NCBI RefSeq assembly: GCF_932274485.2
Contig: NC_065883.2
Location: 48,268,539 to 48,332,538, forward strand
Direction: 5' to 3'
DNA length: 64,000 bases
Origin: Patella vulgata
Taxonomy: Eukaryota > Mollusca > Gastropoda > Patellidae
Under the pieces are notes generated by a model. That model saw nothing but the letters and a program-made list of their open reading frames with translations. It did no database searches and had not been told where the DNA came from. Every line of letters starts with the position of its first letter. Within the stretch, counting starts at the first letter, position 1. Below are positions 1 through 13,367 of this stretch, one piece after another. A program made the translations under genes and the position numbers.

Positions 1-564
1 GGATAACTCTTCAACCCTGGTTAAAATGCCATGTAAAAATATTCATAAATAAAAAAGTTTTTTGTAAAATTTTAAATTTTCGAAATTTGGCGCTTAATAT
101 CTACAAAGATTCGTCGACAATCAAAAATCACAAGTAGCACAGCTATGTGCCTTGTCTCCGGCTATATCAAAATGCATCATATGTTAAAATTCGATGATTA
201 TTGTTAATACTACGGCATTTTTTAAAAAACGACAACTTCGGTGATTTCGGACATTTCGCATTGTCACAGAATGCCCAAAATAGCTTTAATCTCTAAGTCA
301 CACCCACTTTCCCAATAAAACCGAAGAAATCGTATCGATTCGACATGTAGTTTCTGAGATACAATCAAATTGGAAAAAAAAAAAAAATAATAATAGGGAT
401 AATCTTAACAAAAACAATAGTGTTTCACACAAGCTTCGCAGTGTGAAACCCTAATAATCTTAACAAAAACAATAGTGTTTCACACAAGCTTCGCAGTGTG
501 AAACCCTAATAATAATCCGAACAAAAACAATAGTGTTTCACACAAGCTACGCGGTGTGAAACCC
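1..564 (-). mobile_element. Helitron/Helentron-like element E1, 5' part, cut by window edge
   Basis: Read on the minus strand this is the 5' part of the element found whole at 2486-3908: it has the same TCTCAG...TTCGGTTTTAT...GTGGGTGTGACTT stretch and the same AT-rich interior. Its 5' end lies at 564, where GGGTTTCACAC on the minus strand is preceded by TTATTA, the usual flank for this family. Diverged from the four tandem copies. No protein-coding capacity is visible. Confidence 0.75.
413..564 (-). repeat. Three tandem copies of the E1 5' terminal hairpin
   Basis: Three consecutive units of about 53-56 bp, each holding the palindrome GTTTCACAC-(10 nt)-GTGTGAAAC followed on the minus strand by ACTATTGTTTTTGTT and a TTATTA-type spacer. 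Loops differ slightly (AGCTTCGCA versus AGCTACGCG). The same multimer recurs at 4637-4755, 7497-7675, 10163-10340 and 13120-13297. Confidence 0.85.
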
Positions 565-567
565 TAA

Positions 568-2485
568 TAAACATGCTCCACAGAAAACCAAACGTGTTAG
601 GAATGCTACGAAGCAGCCCTGGCTTACCAAAGAAATTTTTAATATTGCGCGTCAACGCGATTACCATAAAAAGAAGGGAAATATTACTTAGTCTAAAATG
701 TAAAGAAATTTGTTAAAGAGTATGATTCGGAAAGCAAAAGCTATATATTTTCAAAGTCTTGTCTCTAATAATAAACATTCTAAAACTATATGGAATGCCA
801 TAAACACAACTTTAAATAGAAACAATAACAATTCACAAACAATCCCCATTGTTTCGGAAGATTTTAATACTTATTTTACTGAAATTGCCAGAAATTTACT
901 CCGTAGTAGTACAACAATTGATAATATCGATATGACAAAAATGTCTGTCTTTGTTAATAATCATAAGCCTTCTCAAGCTCAATTTCATATCCCAGGTATA
1001 AAAGTAACAGAAGTTAATAAGTCCCTAAAAGCTCTAGATATCACAAAAGCCGTTGGACTAGACTCTGTTAATGCCCTGTTTCTTCAAAAAGGTGCACACA
1101 TAATCTCTGAAAGCCTAACCTATATTTATAATATTTGTATTGATGAGAATGTTTTCCCTACTGTTTTAAAAACTGCTAACGTTTTATGGACCCAAAAATG
1201 ATCCAAACAACTACCGACCAATTTCCATATTACCAAGTTTATCAAAAGTATTAGAAAAACATGTCTATTCACATCTTAATGAATATCTTAATAAATATAA
1301 TTTATTGTATTCTAACCAGTCCACGTTCAGATCTAATAGGTCCTGTTTGACTGCTTTAACTAATATTACTGAAAATATGTATGACTCCCTAAATAATAAT
1401 CTTCTATGTGGGGCCATTTTCTTTGATTTTAGGAAAGCATTTGACCTGGTAAATCATAAGCTGTTACTACAAAAATTGCAATTGTATCAATTGTCCAAGA
1501 CATCTATAATGTTTCTCAATTCATACCTGCTTGATAGACAACAAAGGACCTTTGTAAATGGTAATTTGTCTTCTTGTAAACCAATAGTTCATGGCGTACC
1601 ACAAGGTTCAGTCTTGGGTCCTTTATTATTTAATATTTTTATAAATGATTTACCTCTGTATTTAAATTCTAAATGTGATCTTTTTGCTGATGATACAACC
1701 ATTTATACTAGTGCAAAAACTGTTTCTGACCTTCAAAACAATCTTCAAATTGATACTGATACGGTGATGAATTGGTGTAGACATAAATAGCATGATAGTT
1801 AATGAGGTCAAAACAAAATCCATGTTAATTACAACTAGACAGAAGCGTAAACATTTATCGTCTGAACTTAGTATTAAAATCAATGACTCAGTCATCTAAA
1901 TTGTTCCTAGGTTCAAACTTTTGGGAATTATTTTAGACCACCATTTACAGTGGACCGACCATGTACATTATGTAATTAAAATTGTGAATCAAAAGATTTT
2001 CCAACTTCGCAAAATCAAGCAGCTACTACCACTTCAATGTCGGTCTCTATTCTACAAAGCATATACACAAACCTATCTCGATTATTATTCACCAGTTTGG
2101 GATCGGGGTGACTCTACTGCTTTGAGTACACTAACTCGTCAACAAAACAAAGCCTTTAAATTGATTCTAGGTATAGAACATACAAAAGATTTGGCTCCAG
2201 GCCTTGCCCCAATCAAACTCTTAAATATTAAACAGCGTCACTTAGTGAACAAATATGCATTTATTTACAAAATTATTAATCAACAATGCCCTTCATATTT
2301 AACCAACATCCTCTGCTACTACGATACTCCATACTCTAATATCAATAACAAAATTGTCATTCTTCGGCCTAATCTATCTGTTGTTAAAAACAGTATTAGA
2401 TTTACTGGTGCCTATTTATGGAATTCATTACCTGACTGTTTAAAATATTGTAAATCATATTATTCATTTCGAAGGCGATTATTTA
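568..2485 (+). pseudogene. LINE (non-LTR retrotransposon) linker and reverse transcriptase, degraded
   Basis: Reverse-transcriptase ORF of a LINE, CR1/L2/Jockey-like by its style (clade not certain). An N-terminal linker piece reads WLTKEIFNIARQRDY near 630. The fingers/palm contain NNYRPISILP (about 1206), FFDFRKAFDLVNHKLL (about 1421; first catalytic D), GVPQGSVLGPLLFNIFINDL (about 1593) and the catalytic FADD (about 1683). The C-terminal part includes LGIILDHHLQWTDH, PVWDRG and a LAPIKLLNIKQRHL stretch. The reading is broken by at least two frameshifts (near 1190 and 1785) and stops (near 700 and 1897), and the endonuclease half is missing, so it is dead. The left end abuts the inverted E1 at 564; E1 copy 1 is inserted a few codons before the natural stop, with the remainder resuming at 3909. 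Confidence 0.92.
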
Positions 2486-3908
2486 GGGTTTCACACTGCG
2501 TAGCTTGTGTGAAACACTATTGTTTTTGTTAAAATTATTATTCTTATTATTATTATTCTTCTTTTGTTTTGAGTAGATCTCAGCAACTTTATGTCGGATC
2601 GTTACGATTTCTTCGGTTTTATCGGAAAAGTGGGTGTGACTTAGAGGATAAAGCTATTTTGAACGTTCTGCGACAATGCGAAATGTCGGAAATCACCGAA
2701 GCTATCGTTTTTAGAAATATTGCAGTAATTTTAACAATAATCATTGGATTTTAACTTTCGATACATTTTGGCATAGCCGGAGACGGGGCACATAGCTACG
2801 CTACTTTTGATTTTTGATTTTCGGCAAATCTTCGCAGATATTAGGCGCCAAATTTAGAAAATTTAAATTTTTACAAAAAACTTTTTTATTTATGAATATT
2901 TTTTAGTCGTGTTTTACACAAATATAACGACTCCTTTGACTTGGGCAAAAATGTGAAAATTTTTTGTCTCTGTAATTTTCCTTGGCCCCCATTGGCTAAT
3001 TCAGTTTTTCAGTCCTAGATTAATTATTTATTGTTCGATTTGTATAAAACAAAGTTCATATGCTCCGTTGTCTCAATTGTTATTTTTCTTGTTACCAATA
3101 GTGTTATCTGTCGGCACCGGAAGTGGCGTAAATTGACAAAAAACTACAATATTGACAGTTAGGTACCATTTTTCGAAAGCAAAAGGTGAAAAAAGGTGTA
3201 AAATTAAGCTATTTACAACCCATCCAGCGTTTTCATATTTTAAGATATTACTTCGTAACTTTTTAAGGTTTTTTGTCAATAAAAGTGTCAATTATTATTC
3301 GATTTTCATGAAATTTTCACTGTGTGATACATAATGCTATTTACGATTTCATACAAGTAATTTAAGATTTTCATTATCACCGGAAGTAACGTCATTTTGG
3401 CAAAAACTGTATTTTTAGCCTTCAAAACAGATATTTTATTCAAATAAATCAGATTTGTAATATTTTTAATATTATGATATTTGATTCCAATCAACAAATA
3501 GAATGAACTCATACGATCATACAGATACCTCAAAATGGTTTCTAACTTGTACGGTTGCAGAGAAATAGACGATTTTCTACAAGTCATTTTTCAAGGTTTT
3601 TGGTCTATAAAGGTGGCAATTATTATTGGATTTACATAAAATTTTCACCATGTGATGATGATATTTCTGATTTCATAAACCAATTTAACATTTTCATTAT
3701 CACCGGAAGTAATGTAATTTTGACAGGATCACTGACATGTAGCAAATGAATTGATTGCTGGATTTGGTTGTTTCTGCGTCCATTTTATTTCATGTGTACA
3801 ATGCTTATGTGGAAACCTGTTTAACGGTTTCATTAGTACCGGAAGTGACATAAGTTCAAGGGTAACGTGGCACCGGTGAAACCCGTCATTACTGCTTCGC
3901 AGTTCTAG
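2486..3908 (+). mobile_element. Helitron/Helentron-like non-autonomous element E1, tandem unit 1
   Basis: The 5' end GGGTTTCACAC forms a hairpin with GTGTGAAAC (stem 2488-2496 with 2507-2515). The first nine bases GGGTTTCAC recur inverted as GTGAAACCC at 3876-3884, just inside the 3' end. A 3' hairpin ACTGC-TTC-GCAGT (3891-3903) is followed by TCTAG|T. It lies between A and T with no target duplication: removing it joins the LINE frame as RRRLFIKFVTT-stop. This matches known Helentron derivatives with asymmetric terminal inverted repeats, although CTAG is more typical of canonical Helitrons. No transposase or Rep/helicase is encoded; short reading frames inside are not credible genes. Four CCGGAAGT octamers occur (3117, 3380, 3703, 3839). 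Confidence 0.85.
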
Positions 3909-4275
3909 TTAAATTTGTAACTACGTAGAGACCTAGTATAGTCTTCTTTGTAGTAGTACTTATATACATTGGGAGCGGTCGGAAGAAATATATTATGGTC
4001 ATTTCCATTAATTAATTTGTTCTATTTACATGTACCATAAGCATAGTATTAGATGATAAATATATGATTCCTGTGTGACAACTTTATTATATTGTGATTG
4101 TAATTGATATTTTTAATTGTGATTTTGTTAATATTCTTTTGTAAATATTGCTCTGTTTTCAAATTTCATTTGTAACTTCTTTAACTTCTGTTATAAAATG
4201 CAAAATGTAAGACAGGCCTCCTGGCCTAATTTTCAACCCTTTGAAAATAAAGTTATTATTATTATTATAGACTGC
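3909..4275 (+). mobile_element. LINE 3' end with (TTA)n tail, unit 1
   Basis: This resumes the LINE interrupted by E1: AAATTTGTAACTACGTAG closes the ORF, then a 3' UTR runs to GAAAATAAAGTTATTATTATT. A short microsatellite tail of TTA repeats is the usual end for this kind of LINE. Repeated in units 2 (6768-7130), 3 (9724-9950, truncated) and 4 (12389-12750). Confidence 0.85.
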
Positions 4276-4636
4276 TCGAGAGCTAATAAAAATAGATAAG
4301 ATAAGGTAAGATTTTATTTTATTGTTTGTATCGAAACATCCATTGAGAACAGCATACAAATTACAATATAAACATGTACAATATGACAAATAATATTAAT
4401 ATATATATTTACAAATAAGACAAATGATAATTTTAATTTAGGTTACACATTTACTAACAGGACAAACAGTAGCATGACGAATGACAATCAAATGACGAAT
4501 GACAAGGAATTTCTAAGCAATAACTGCTCCCTTTGGCTTTAGGCCAATATAATTCAACTACAGTATTCAGTAAAATTTATATTTAGGATAAATCAATCTA
4601 GTAATAAGTCACTGGAACGATAAACCGAGTCTAGAT
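4276..4636 (-). mobile_element. Retroposon 3' tail on minus strand, unit 1
   Basis: AT-rich stretch that on the minus strand ends in ACAAACAATAAAATAAAATC, carrying AATAAA, which suggests the 3' end of another retroposon in opposite orientation to the LINE. No coding sequence recognised. Copies follow in units 2 (to about 7496), 3 (partial, 9950-10160) and 4 (to about 13120). Confidence 0.4.
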
Positions 4637-4914
4637 ACTATTAGGGTTTCACATTGCGTAGCTTGTGTGAAACACTATTGTTTTTGTTAAGATTATTATT
4701 AGGGTTTCACACTGCGTAGCTTGTGTGAAACACTATTGTTTTTGTTAAGATTATTATTCTTCTTCTTATTAGGACTAAAATTATTATTATTATTAGGCTT
4801 TCAGACTTTCGTCTGAAAGCCTATTGAGATTGCTAAAATTATTATTATTATTAGGCTTTCAGACTTTTCATATTTTAAAATATTTCTTTGCAACTTTCAT
4901 AAACTTGTAGCATT
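4637..4914 (+). repeat. Array of Helitron-like 5' terminal hairpins, unit 1
   Basis: Two tandem copies of the E1 5' end (TTAGGGTTTCACAYTGCGTAG...) about 57 bp apart. Then a perfect hairpin GGCTTTCAGAC-TTTC-GTCTGAAAGCC (4796-4821), then a second GGCTTTCAGAC that runs into the interior of a different element. Each is separated by TTA-rich spacers. In units 2-4 the first array has three E1 copies. Confidence 0.85.
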
Positions 4915-4972
4915 AAACCTGACTGTTTAAAATATTGTAAATCATATTATTCATTTCGAAGGCGATTATTTA

Positions 4973-6767
4973 GGGTTTCACACTGCGTAACTTGTGTGAA
5001 ACACTATTGTTTTTGTTTTGAGTAGATCTCAGCAACTGATTGTCGGATCGTTACGATTTCTTCGGTTTTATCGGAAAAGTGGGTGTGACTTAGAGGATAA
5101 AGCTATTTTGAACGTTCTGCGACAATGCGAAATGTCGGAAATCACCGAAGCTATCGTTTTTAGAAATATTGCAGTAATTTTAACAATAATCATTGGATTT
5201 TAACTTTCGATACATTTTGGCATAGCCGGAGACGGGGCACATAGCTACGCTACTTTTGATTTTTGATTTTCGGCAAATCTTCGCAGATATTAGGCGCCAA
5301 ATTTAGAAAATTTAAATTTTTACAAAAAACTTTATTTATGAATATTTTTTAGTCGTGTTTTACACAAATATAACGACTCCTCTGACTTGGGCAAAAATGT
5401 GAAAATTTTTTGTCTCTGTAATTTTCCTTGGCCCCCCATTGGCTAATTCAGTTTTTCAGTCCTAGATTAATTATTTATTGTTCGATTTGTATAAAACAAA
5501 GTTCATATGCTCCGTTGTCTCAATTGTCATTTTTCTTGTTACCAATAGTGTTATCTGTCGGCACCGAAAGTGGCGTAAATTTACAAAAAACTACAATTTT
5601 GACAGTTAGGTACCATTTTTCGAAAGCAAAAGGTGAAAAAAGGTGTAAAATTAAGCTATTTACAACCCATCCAGCGTTTTCATATTTTAAGATATTACTT
5701 CGTAACTTTCATAAACTCGTAGCAATAATCTATACGGAGAGAATGTATGTGAAAATTAATTTGTAATATGCGCAGTTGCCGAGAAATGGGCAATTTTGCA
5801 TGAGTCACTTTTTACGCTAGTTTGCCTGTAAAAGAGTCAATTATTATTCGATTTTCATAAAAGTGACACCATTTGATGTGTAATGTCAATTTTAACTAGG
5901 TCAAACCAATTTAACATTTTCAATATCACCGGAAATGACGTAATTTGGGCAAAAATTGTAAATAATTTATTCAAATGAGTCATATTTGTTATTTGTTTAA
6001 AATTTTGATATTTGATTCAAATCAACTAATACAATGAACCCTTACGATCATATAGATATCACAAAATGGTTTCTAACTTGTTCAGTTGCGGAGAAATAGG
6101 CAATTTTCAACAGGTCACTTTTTAAGGTTTTTTGTCAATAAAAGTGTCAATTATTATTCGATTTTCATGAAATTTTCACTGTGTGATACATAATGCCATT
6201 TACGATTTCATACAAGTAATTTAATATTTTCATTATCACCGGAAGTAACGTCATTTTGGCAAAAACTGTATTTTTAGCCTTCAAAACAGATATTTTATTC
6301 AAATAAATCAGATTTGTAATGTTTTTAATATTATGATATTTGATTCCAATCAACAAATAGAATGAACTCATACGATCATACAGATACCTCAAAATGGTTT
6401 CTAACTTGTACGGTTGCAGAGAAATAGACGATTTTCTACAAGTCATTTTTCAAGGTTTTTGGTCTATAAAGGTGGCAATTATTATTGGATTTACATAAAA
6501 TTTTCACCATGTGATGATGCTATTTCTGATTTCATAAACCAGTTTAACATTTTCATTATCACCGGAAGTAATGTAATTTTGACAGGATCACTGACATGTA
6601 GCAAATAAATTGATTGCTGGATTTGGTTTTTTCTGCGTCCATTTTATTTCATGTGTGCAATGCTTATGTGGAAACCTGTTTAACGGTTTCATTAGTACCG
6701 GAAGTGACATAAGTTCAAGGATAACGTGGCACCGGTGAAACCCGTCATTACTGCTTCGCAGTTCTAG
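4973..6767 (+). mobile_element. Helitron-like element E1, tandem unit 2
   Basis: Same termini as the unit 1 copy: 5' GGGTTTCACAC hairpin, inverted GTGAAACCC near the 3' end, ACTGC-TTC-GCAGT hairpin and TCTAG|T. It keeps about 0.4 kb of interior that unit 1 lost and lacks about 40 bp of TTATT-rich sequence just after the 5' hairpin. No gene. Confidence 0.88.
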
Positions 6768-7889
6768 TTAAATTTGTAACTACGTAGAGACCTAGTATAG
6801 TCTTCTTTGTAGTAGTACTTATATACATTGGGAGCGGTCGGAAGAAATATATTATGGTCATTTCCATTAATTAATTTGTTCTATTTACATGTACCATAAG
6901 CATAGTATTAGATGATAAATATATGATTCCTGTGTGACAACTTTATTATATTGTGATTGTAATTGATATTTTTAATTGTGATTTTGTTAATATTCTTTTG
7001 TAAATATTGCTCTGTTTTCAAATTTCATTTGTAACTTCTTTAACTTCTGTTATAAAATGCAAAATGTAAGACAGGCCTCCTGGCCTAATTTTCAACCCTT
7101 TGAAAATAAAGTTATTATTATTATTATAGACTGCTCGAGAGCTAATATAAATAGATAAGATAAGGTAAGATTTTATTTTATTGTTTGTATCGAAACATCC
7201 ATTGAGAACAGCATACAAATTACAATATAAACATGTACAATATGACAAATAATATTAATATATATATTTACAAATAAGACAAATGATAATTTTAATTTAG
7301 GTTACACATTTACTAACAGGACAAACAGTAGCATGACGAATGACAATCAAATGACGAATGACAAGGAATTTCTAAGCAATAACTGCTCCCTTTGGCTTTA
7401 GGCCAATATAATTCAACTTCAGTATTCAGTAAAATTTATATTTAGGATAAATCAATCTAGTAATAAGTCACTGGAACGATAAACCGAGTCTAGATACTAT
7501 TAGGGTTTCACATTGCGTAGCTTGTGTGAAACACTATTGTTTTTGTTAAGATTATTATTAGGGTTTCACACTGCGTAGCTTGTGTGAAACACTATTGTTT
7601 TTGTTAAGATTATTATTAGGGTTTCACACTGCGTAGCTTGTGTGAAACACTATTGTTTTTGTTAAGATTATTATTCTTCTTCTTATTAGGACTAAAATTA
7701 TTATTATTATTAGGCTTTCAGACTTTCGTCTGAAAGCCTATTGAGATTGCTAAAATTATTATTATTATTAGGCTTTCAGACTTTTCATATTTTAAAATAT
7801 TTCTTTGCAACTTTCATAAACTTGTAGCATTAAACCTGACTGTTTAAAATATTGTAAATCATATTATTCATTTCGAAGGCGATTATTTA

Positions 7890-9723
7890 GGGTTTCACAC
7901 TGCGTAGCTTGTGTGAAACACTATTGTTTTTGTTAAAATTATTATTCTTATTATTATTATTATTCTTTTGTTTTGAGTAGATCTCAGCAACTGATTGTCG
8001 GATCGTTACGATTTCTTCGGTTTTATCGGAAAAGTGGGTGTGACTTAGAGGATAAAGCTATTTTGAACGTTCTGCGACAATGCGAAATGTCGGAAATCAC
8101 CGAAGCTATCGTTTTTAGAAATATTGCAGTAATTTTAACAATAATCATTGGATTTTAACTTTCGATACATTTTGGCATAGCCGGAGACGGGGCACATAGC
8201 TACGCTACTTTTGATTTTTGATTTTCGGCAAATCTTCGCAGATATTAGGCGCCAAATTTAGAAAATTTAAAATTTTTACAAAAAACTTTATTTATGAATA
8301 TTTTTTAGTCGTGTTTTACACAAATATAACGACTCCTCTGACTTGGGCAAAAATGTGAAAATTTTTTGTCTCTGTAATTTTCCTTGGCCCCCCATTGGCT
8401 AATTCAGTTTTTCAGTCCTAGATTAATTATTTATTGTTCGATTTGTATAAAACAAAGTTCATATGCTCCGTTGTCTCAATTGTCATTTTTCTTGTTACCA
8501 ATAGTGTTATCTGTCGGCACCGGAAGTGGCGTAAATTTACAAAAAACTACAATTTTGACAGTTAGGTACCATTTTTCGAAAGCAAAAGGTGAAAAAAGGT
8601 GTAAAATTAAGCTATTTACAACCCATCCAGCGTTTTCATATTTTAAGATATTACTTCGTAACTTTCATAAACTCGTAGCAATAATCTATACGGAGAGAAT
8701 GTATGTGAAAATTAATTTGTAATATGCGCAGTTGCCGAGAAATGGGCAATTTTGCATGAGTCACTTTTTACGCTAGTTTGCCTGTAAAAGAGTCAATTAT
8801 TATTCGATTTTCATAAAAGTGACACCAATTGATGTGTAATGTCAATTTTAACTAGGTCAAACCAATTTAACATTTTCAATATCACCGGAAATGACGTAAT
8901 TTGGGCAAAAATTGTAAATAATTTATTCAAATGAGTCATATTTGTTATTTGTTTAAAATTTTGATATTTGATTCAAATCAACTAATACAATGAACCCTTA
9001 CGATCATATAGATATCACAAAATGGTTTCTAACTTGTTCAGTTGCGGAGAAATAGGCAATTTTCAACAGGTCACTTTTTAAGGTTTTTTGTCAATAAAAG
9101 TGTCAATTATTATTCGATTTTCATGAAATTTTCACTGTGTGATACATAATGCTATTTACGATTTCATACAAGTAATTTAAGATTTTCATTATCACCGGAA
9201 GTAACGTCATTTTGGCAAAAACTGTATTTTTAGCCTTCAAAACAGATATTTTATTCAAATAAATCAGATTTGTAATGTTTTTAATATTATGATATTTGAT
9301 TCCAATCAACAAATAGAATGAACTCATACGATCATACAGATACCTCAAAATGGTTTCTAACTTGTAAGGTTGCAGAGAAATAGACGATTTTCTACAAGTC
9401 ATTTTTCAAGGTTTTTGGTCTATAAAGGTGGCAATTATTATTGGATTTACATAAAATTTTCACCATGTGATGATGCTATTTCTAATTTCATAAACCAGTT
9501 TAACATTTTCATTATCACCGGAAGTAATGTAATTTTGACAGGATCACTGACATGTAGCAAATGAATTGATTGCTGGATTTGGTTGTTTCTGCGTCCATTT
9601 TATTTCATGTGTGCAATGCTTATGTGGAAACCTGTTTAACGGTTTCATTAGTACCGGAAGTGACATAAGTTCAAGGATAACGTGGCACCGGTGAAACCCG
9701 TCATTACTGCTTCGCAGTTCTAG
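7890..9723 (+). mobile_element. Helitron-like element E1, tandem unit 3
   Basis: 1834 bp, complete at both ends by the same hairpin and CTAG criteria. Nearly identical to the unit 4 copy. Non-coding. Confidence 0.88.
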
Positions 9724-10554
9724 TTAAATTTATAACTACGTAGAGACCTAGTATAGTCTTCTTTGTAGTAGTACTTATATACATTGGGAGCGGTCGGAAG
9801 AAATATATTATGGTCATTTCCATTAATTAATTTGTTCTATTTACATGTACCATAAGCATAGTATTAGATGATAAATATATGATTCCTGTGTGACAACTTT
9901 ATTATATTGTGATTGTAATTGATATTTTTAATTGTGATTTTGTTAATATGATAATTTTAATTTAGGTTACACATTTACTAACAGGACAAACAGTAGCATG
10001 ACGAATGACAATCAAATGACGAATGACAAGGAATTTCTAAGCAATAACTGCTCCCTTTGGCTTTAGGCCAATATAATTCAACTTCAGTATTCAGTAAAAT
10101 TTATATTTAGGATAAATCAATCTAGTAATAAGTCACTGGAACGATAAACCGAGTCTAGATACTATTAGGGTTTCACATTGCGTAGCTTGTGTGAAACACT
10201 ATTGTTTTTGTTAAGATTATTATTAGGGTTTCACACTGCGTAGCTTGTGTGAAACACTATTGTTTTTGTTAAGATTATTATTAGGGTTTCACACTGCGTA
10301 GCTTGTGTGAAACACTATTGTTTTTGTTAAGATTATTATTCTTCTTCTTATTAGGACTAAAATTATTATTATTATTAGGCTTTCAGACTTTCGTCTGAAA
10401 GCCTATTGAGATTGCTAAAATTATTATTATTATTAGGCTTTCAGACTTTTCATATTTTAAAATATTTCTTTGCAACTTTCATAAACTTGTAGCATTAAAC
10501 CTGACTGTTTAAAATATTGTAAATCATATTATTCATTTCGAAGGCGATTATTTA

Positions 10555-12388
10555 GGGTTTCACACTGCGTAGCTTGTGTGAAACACTATTGTTTTTGTTA
10601 AAATTATTATTCTTATTATTATTATTATTCTTTTGTTTTGAGTAGATCTCAGCAACTGATTGTCGGATCGTTACGATTTCTTCGGTTTTATCGGAAAAGT
10701 GGGTGTGACTTAGAGGATAAAGCTATTTTGAACGTTCTGCGACAATGCGAAATGTCGGAAATCACCGAAGCTATCGTTTTTAGAAATATTGCAGTAATTT
10801 TAACAATAATCATTGGATTTTAACTTTCGATACATTTTGGCATAGCCGGAGACGGGGCACATAGCTACGCTACTTTTGATTTTTGATTTTCGGCAAATCT
10901 TCGCAGATATTAGGCGCCAAATTTAGAAAATTTAAAATTTTTACAAAAAACTTTATTTATGAATATTTTTTAGTCGTGTTTTACACAAATATAACGACTC
11001 CTCTGACTTGGGCAAAAATGTGAAAATTTTTTGTCTCTGTAATTTTCCTTGGCCCCCCATTGGCTAATTCAGTTTTTCAGTCCTAGATTAATTATTTATT
11101 GTTCGATTTGTATAAAACAAAGTTCATATGCTCCGTTGTCTCAATTGTCATTTTTCTTGTTACCAATAGTGTTATCTGTCGGCACCGGAAGTGGCGTAAA
11201 TTTACAAAAAACTACAATTTTGACAGTTAGGTACCATTTTTCGAAAGCAAAAGGTGAAAAAAGGTGTAAAATTAAGCTATTTACAACCCATCCAGCGTTT
11301 TCATATTTTAAGATATTACTTCGTAACTTTCATAAACTCGTAGCAATAATCTATACGGAGAGAATGTATGTGAAAATTAATTTGTAATATGCGCAGTTGC
11401 CGAGAAATGGGCAATTTTGCATGAGTCACTTTTTACGCTAGTTTGCCTGTAAAAGAGTCAATTATTATTCGATTTTCATAAAAGTGACACCATTTGATGT
11501 GTAATGTCAATTTTAACTAGGTCAAACCAATTTAACATTTTCAATATCACCGGAAATGACGTAATTTGGGCAAAAATTGTAAATAATTTATTCAAATGAG
11601 TCATATTTGTTATTTGTTTAAAATTTTGATATTTGATTCAAATCAACTAATACAATGAACCCTTACGATCATATAGATATCACAAAATGGTTTCTAACTT
11701 GTTCAGTTGCGGAGAAATAGGCAATTTTCAACAGGTCACTTTTTAAGGTTTTTTGTCAATAAAAGTGTCAATTATTATTCGATTTTCATGAAATTTTCAC
11801 TGTGTGATACATAATGCTATTTACGATTTCATACAAGTAATTTAAGATTTTCATTATCACCGGAAGTAACGTCATTTTGGCAAAAACTGTATTTTTAGCC
11901 TTCAAAACAGATATTTTATTCAAATAAATCAGATTTGTAATGTTTTTAATATTATGATATTTGATTCCAATCAACAAATAGAATGAACTCATACGATCAT
12001 ACAGATACCTCAAAATGGTTTCTAACTTGTAAGGTTGCAGAGAAATAGACGATTTTCTACAAGTCATTTTTCAAGGTTTTTGGTCTATAAAGGTGGCAAT
12101 TATTATTGGATTTACATAAAATTTTCACCATGTGATGATGCTATTTCTAATTTCATAAACCAGTTTAACATTTTCATTATCACCGGAAGTAATGTAATTT
12201 TGACAGGATCACTGACATGTAGCAAATGAATTGATTGCTGGATTTGGTTGTTTCTGCGTCCATTTTATTTCATGTGTGCAATGCTTATGTGGAAACCTGT
12301 TTAACGGTTTCATTAGTACCGGAAGTGACATAAGTTCAAGGATAACGTGGCACCGGTGAAACCCGTCATTACTGCTTCGCAGTTCTAG
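10555..12388 (+). mobile_element. Helitron-like element E1, tandem unit 4
   Basis: 1834 bp, the same length as unit 3 and with the same termini. After it come the LINE tail, the minus-strand retroposon tail and three E1 5' hairpins (13120-13297). Non-coding. Confidence 0.88.
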
Positions 12389-13367
12389 TTAAATTTATAA
12401 CTACGTAGAGACCTAGTATAGTCTTCTTTGTAGTAGTACTTATATACATTGGGAGCGGTCGGAAGAAATATATTATGGTCATTTCCATTAATTAATTTGT
12501 TCTATTTACATGTACCATAAGCATAGTATTAGATGATAAATATATGATTCCTGTGTGACAACTTTATTATATTGTGATTGTAATTGATATTTTTAATTGT
12601 GATTTTGTTAATATTCTTTTGTAAATATTGCTCTGTTTTCAAATTTTATTTGTAACTTCTTTAACTTCTGTTATAAAATGCAAAATGTAAGACAGGCCTC
12701 CTGGCCTAATTTTCAACCCTTTGAAAATAAAGTTATTATTATTATTATAGACTGCTCGAGAGCTAATATAAATAGATAAGATAAGGTAAGATTTTATTTT
12801 ATTGTTTGTATCGAAACATCCATTGAGAACAGCATACAAATTACAATATAAACATGTACAATATGACAAATAATATTAATATATATATTTACAAATAAGA
12901 CAAATGATAATTTTAATTTAGGTTACACATTTACTAACAGGACAAACAGTAGCATGACGAATGACAATCAAATGACGAATGACAAGGAATTTCTAAGCAA
13001 TAACTGCTCCCTTTGGCTTTAGGCCAATATAATTCAACTACAGTATTCAGTAAAATGTATATTTAGGATAAATCAATCTAGTAATAAGTCACTGGAACGA
13101 TAAACCGAGTCTAGATACTATTAGGGTTTCACATTGCGTAGCTTGTGTGAAACACTATTGTTTTTGTTAAGATTATTATTAGGGTTTCACACTGCGTAGC
13201 TTGTGTGAAACACTATTGTTTTTGTTAAGATTATTATTAGAGTTTCACACTGCGTAGCTTGTGTGAAACACTATTGTTTTTGTTAAGATTATTATTCTTC
13301 TTCTTATTAGGCTTTCAGACTTTCGTCTAAAAGCCTATTGAGATTACTAAAATTATTATTATTATTA

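Noticed and set aside
2569-12869. Recurring reading frames of 61-112 residues inside the tandem units
   Set aside because: They recur only because the units are duplicated, fall inside Helitron-like or UTR sequence, overlap on both strands and show no domain or coding bias.
4637-13300. CRISPR-like spacing of palindromic repeats
   Set aside because: The genome is eukaryotic, the spacers are TTA-rich and nearly identical, and the repeats are transposon 5' ends.
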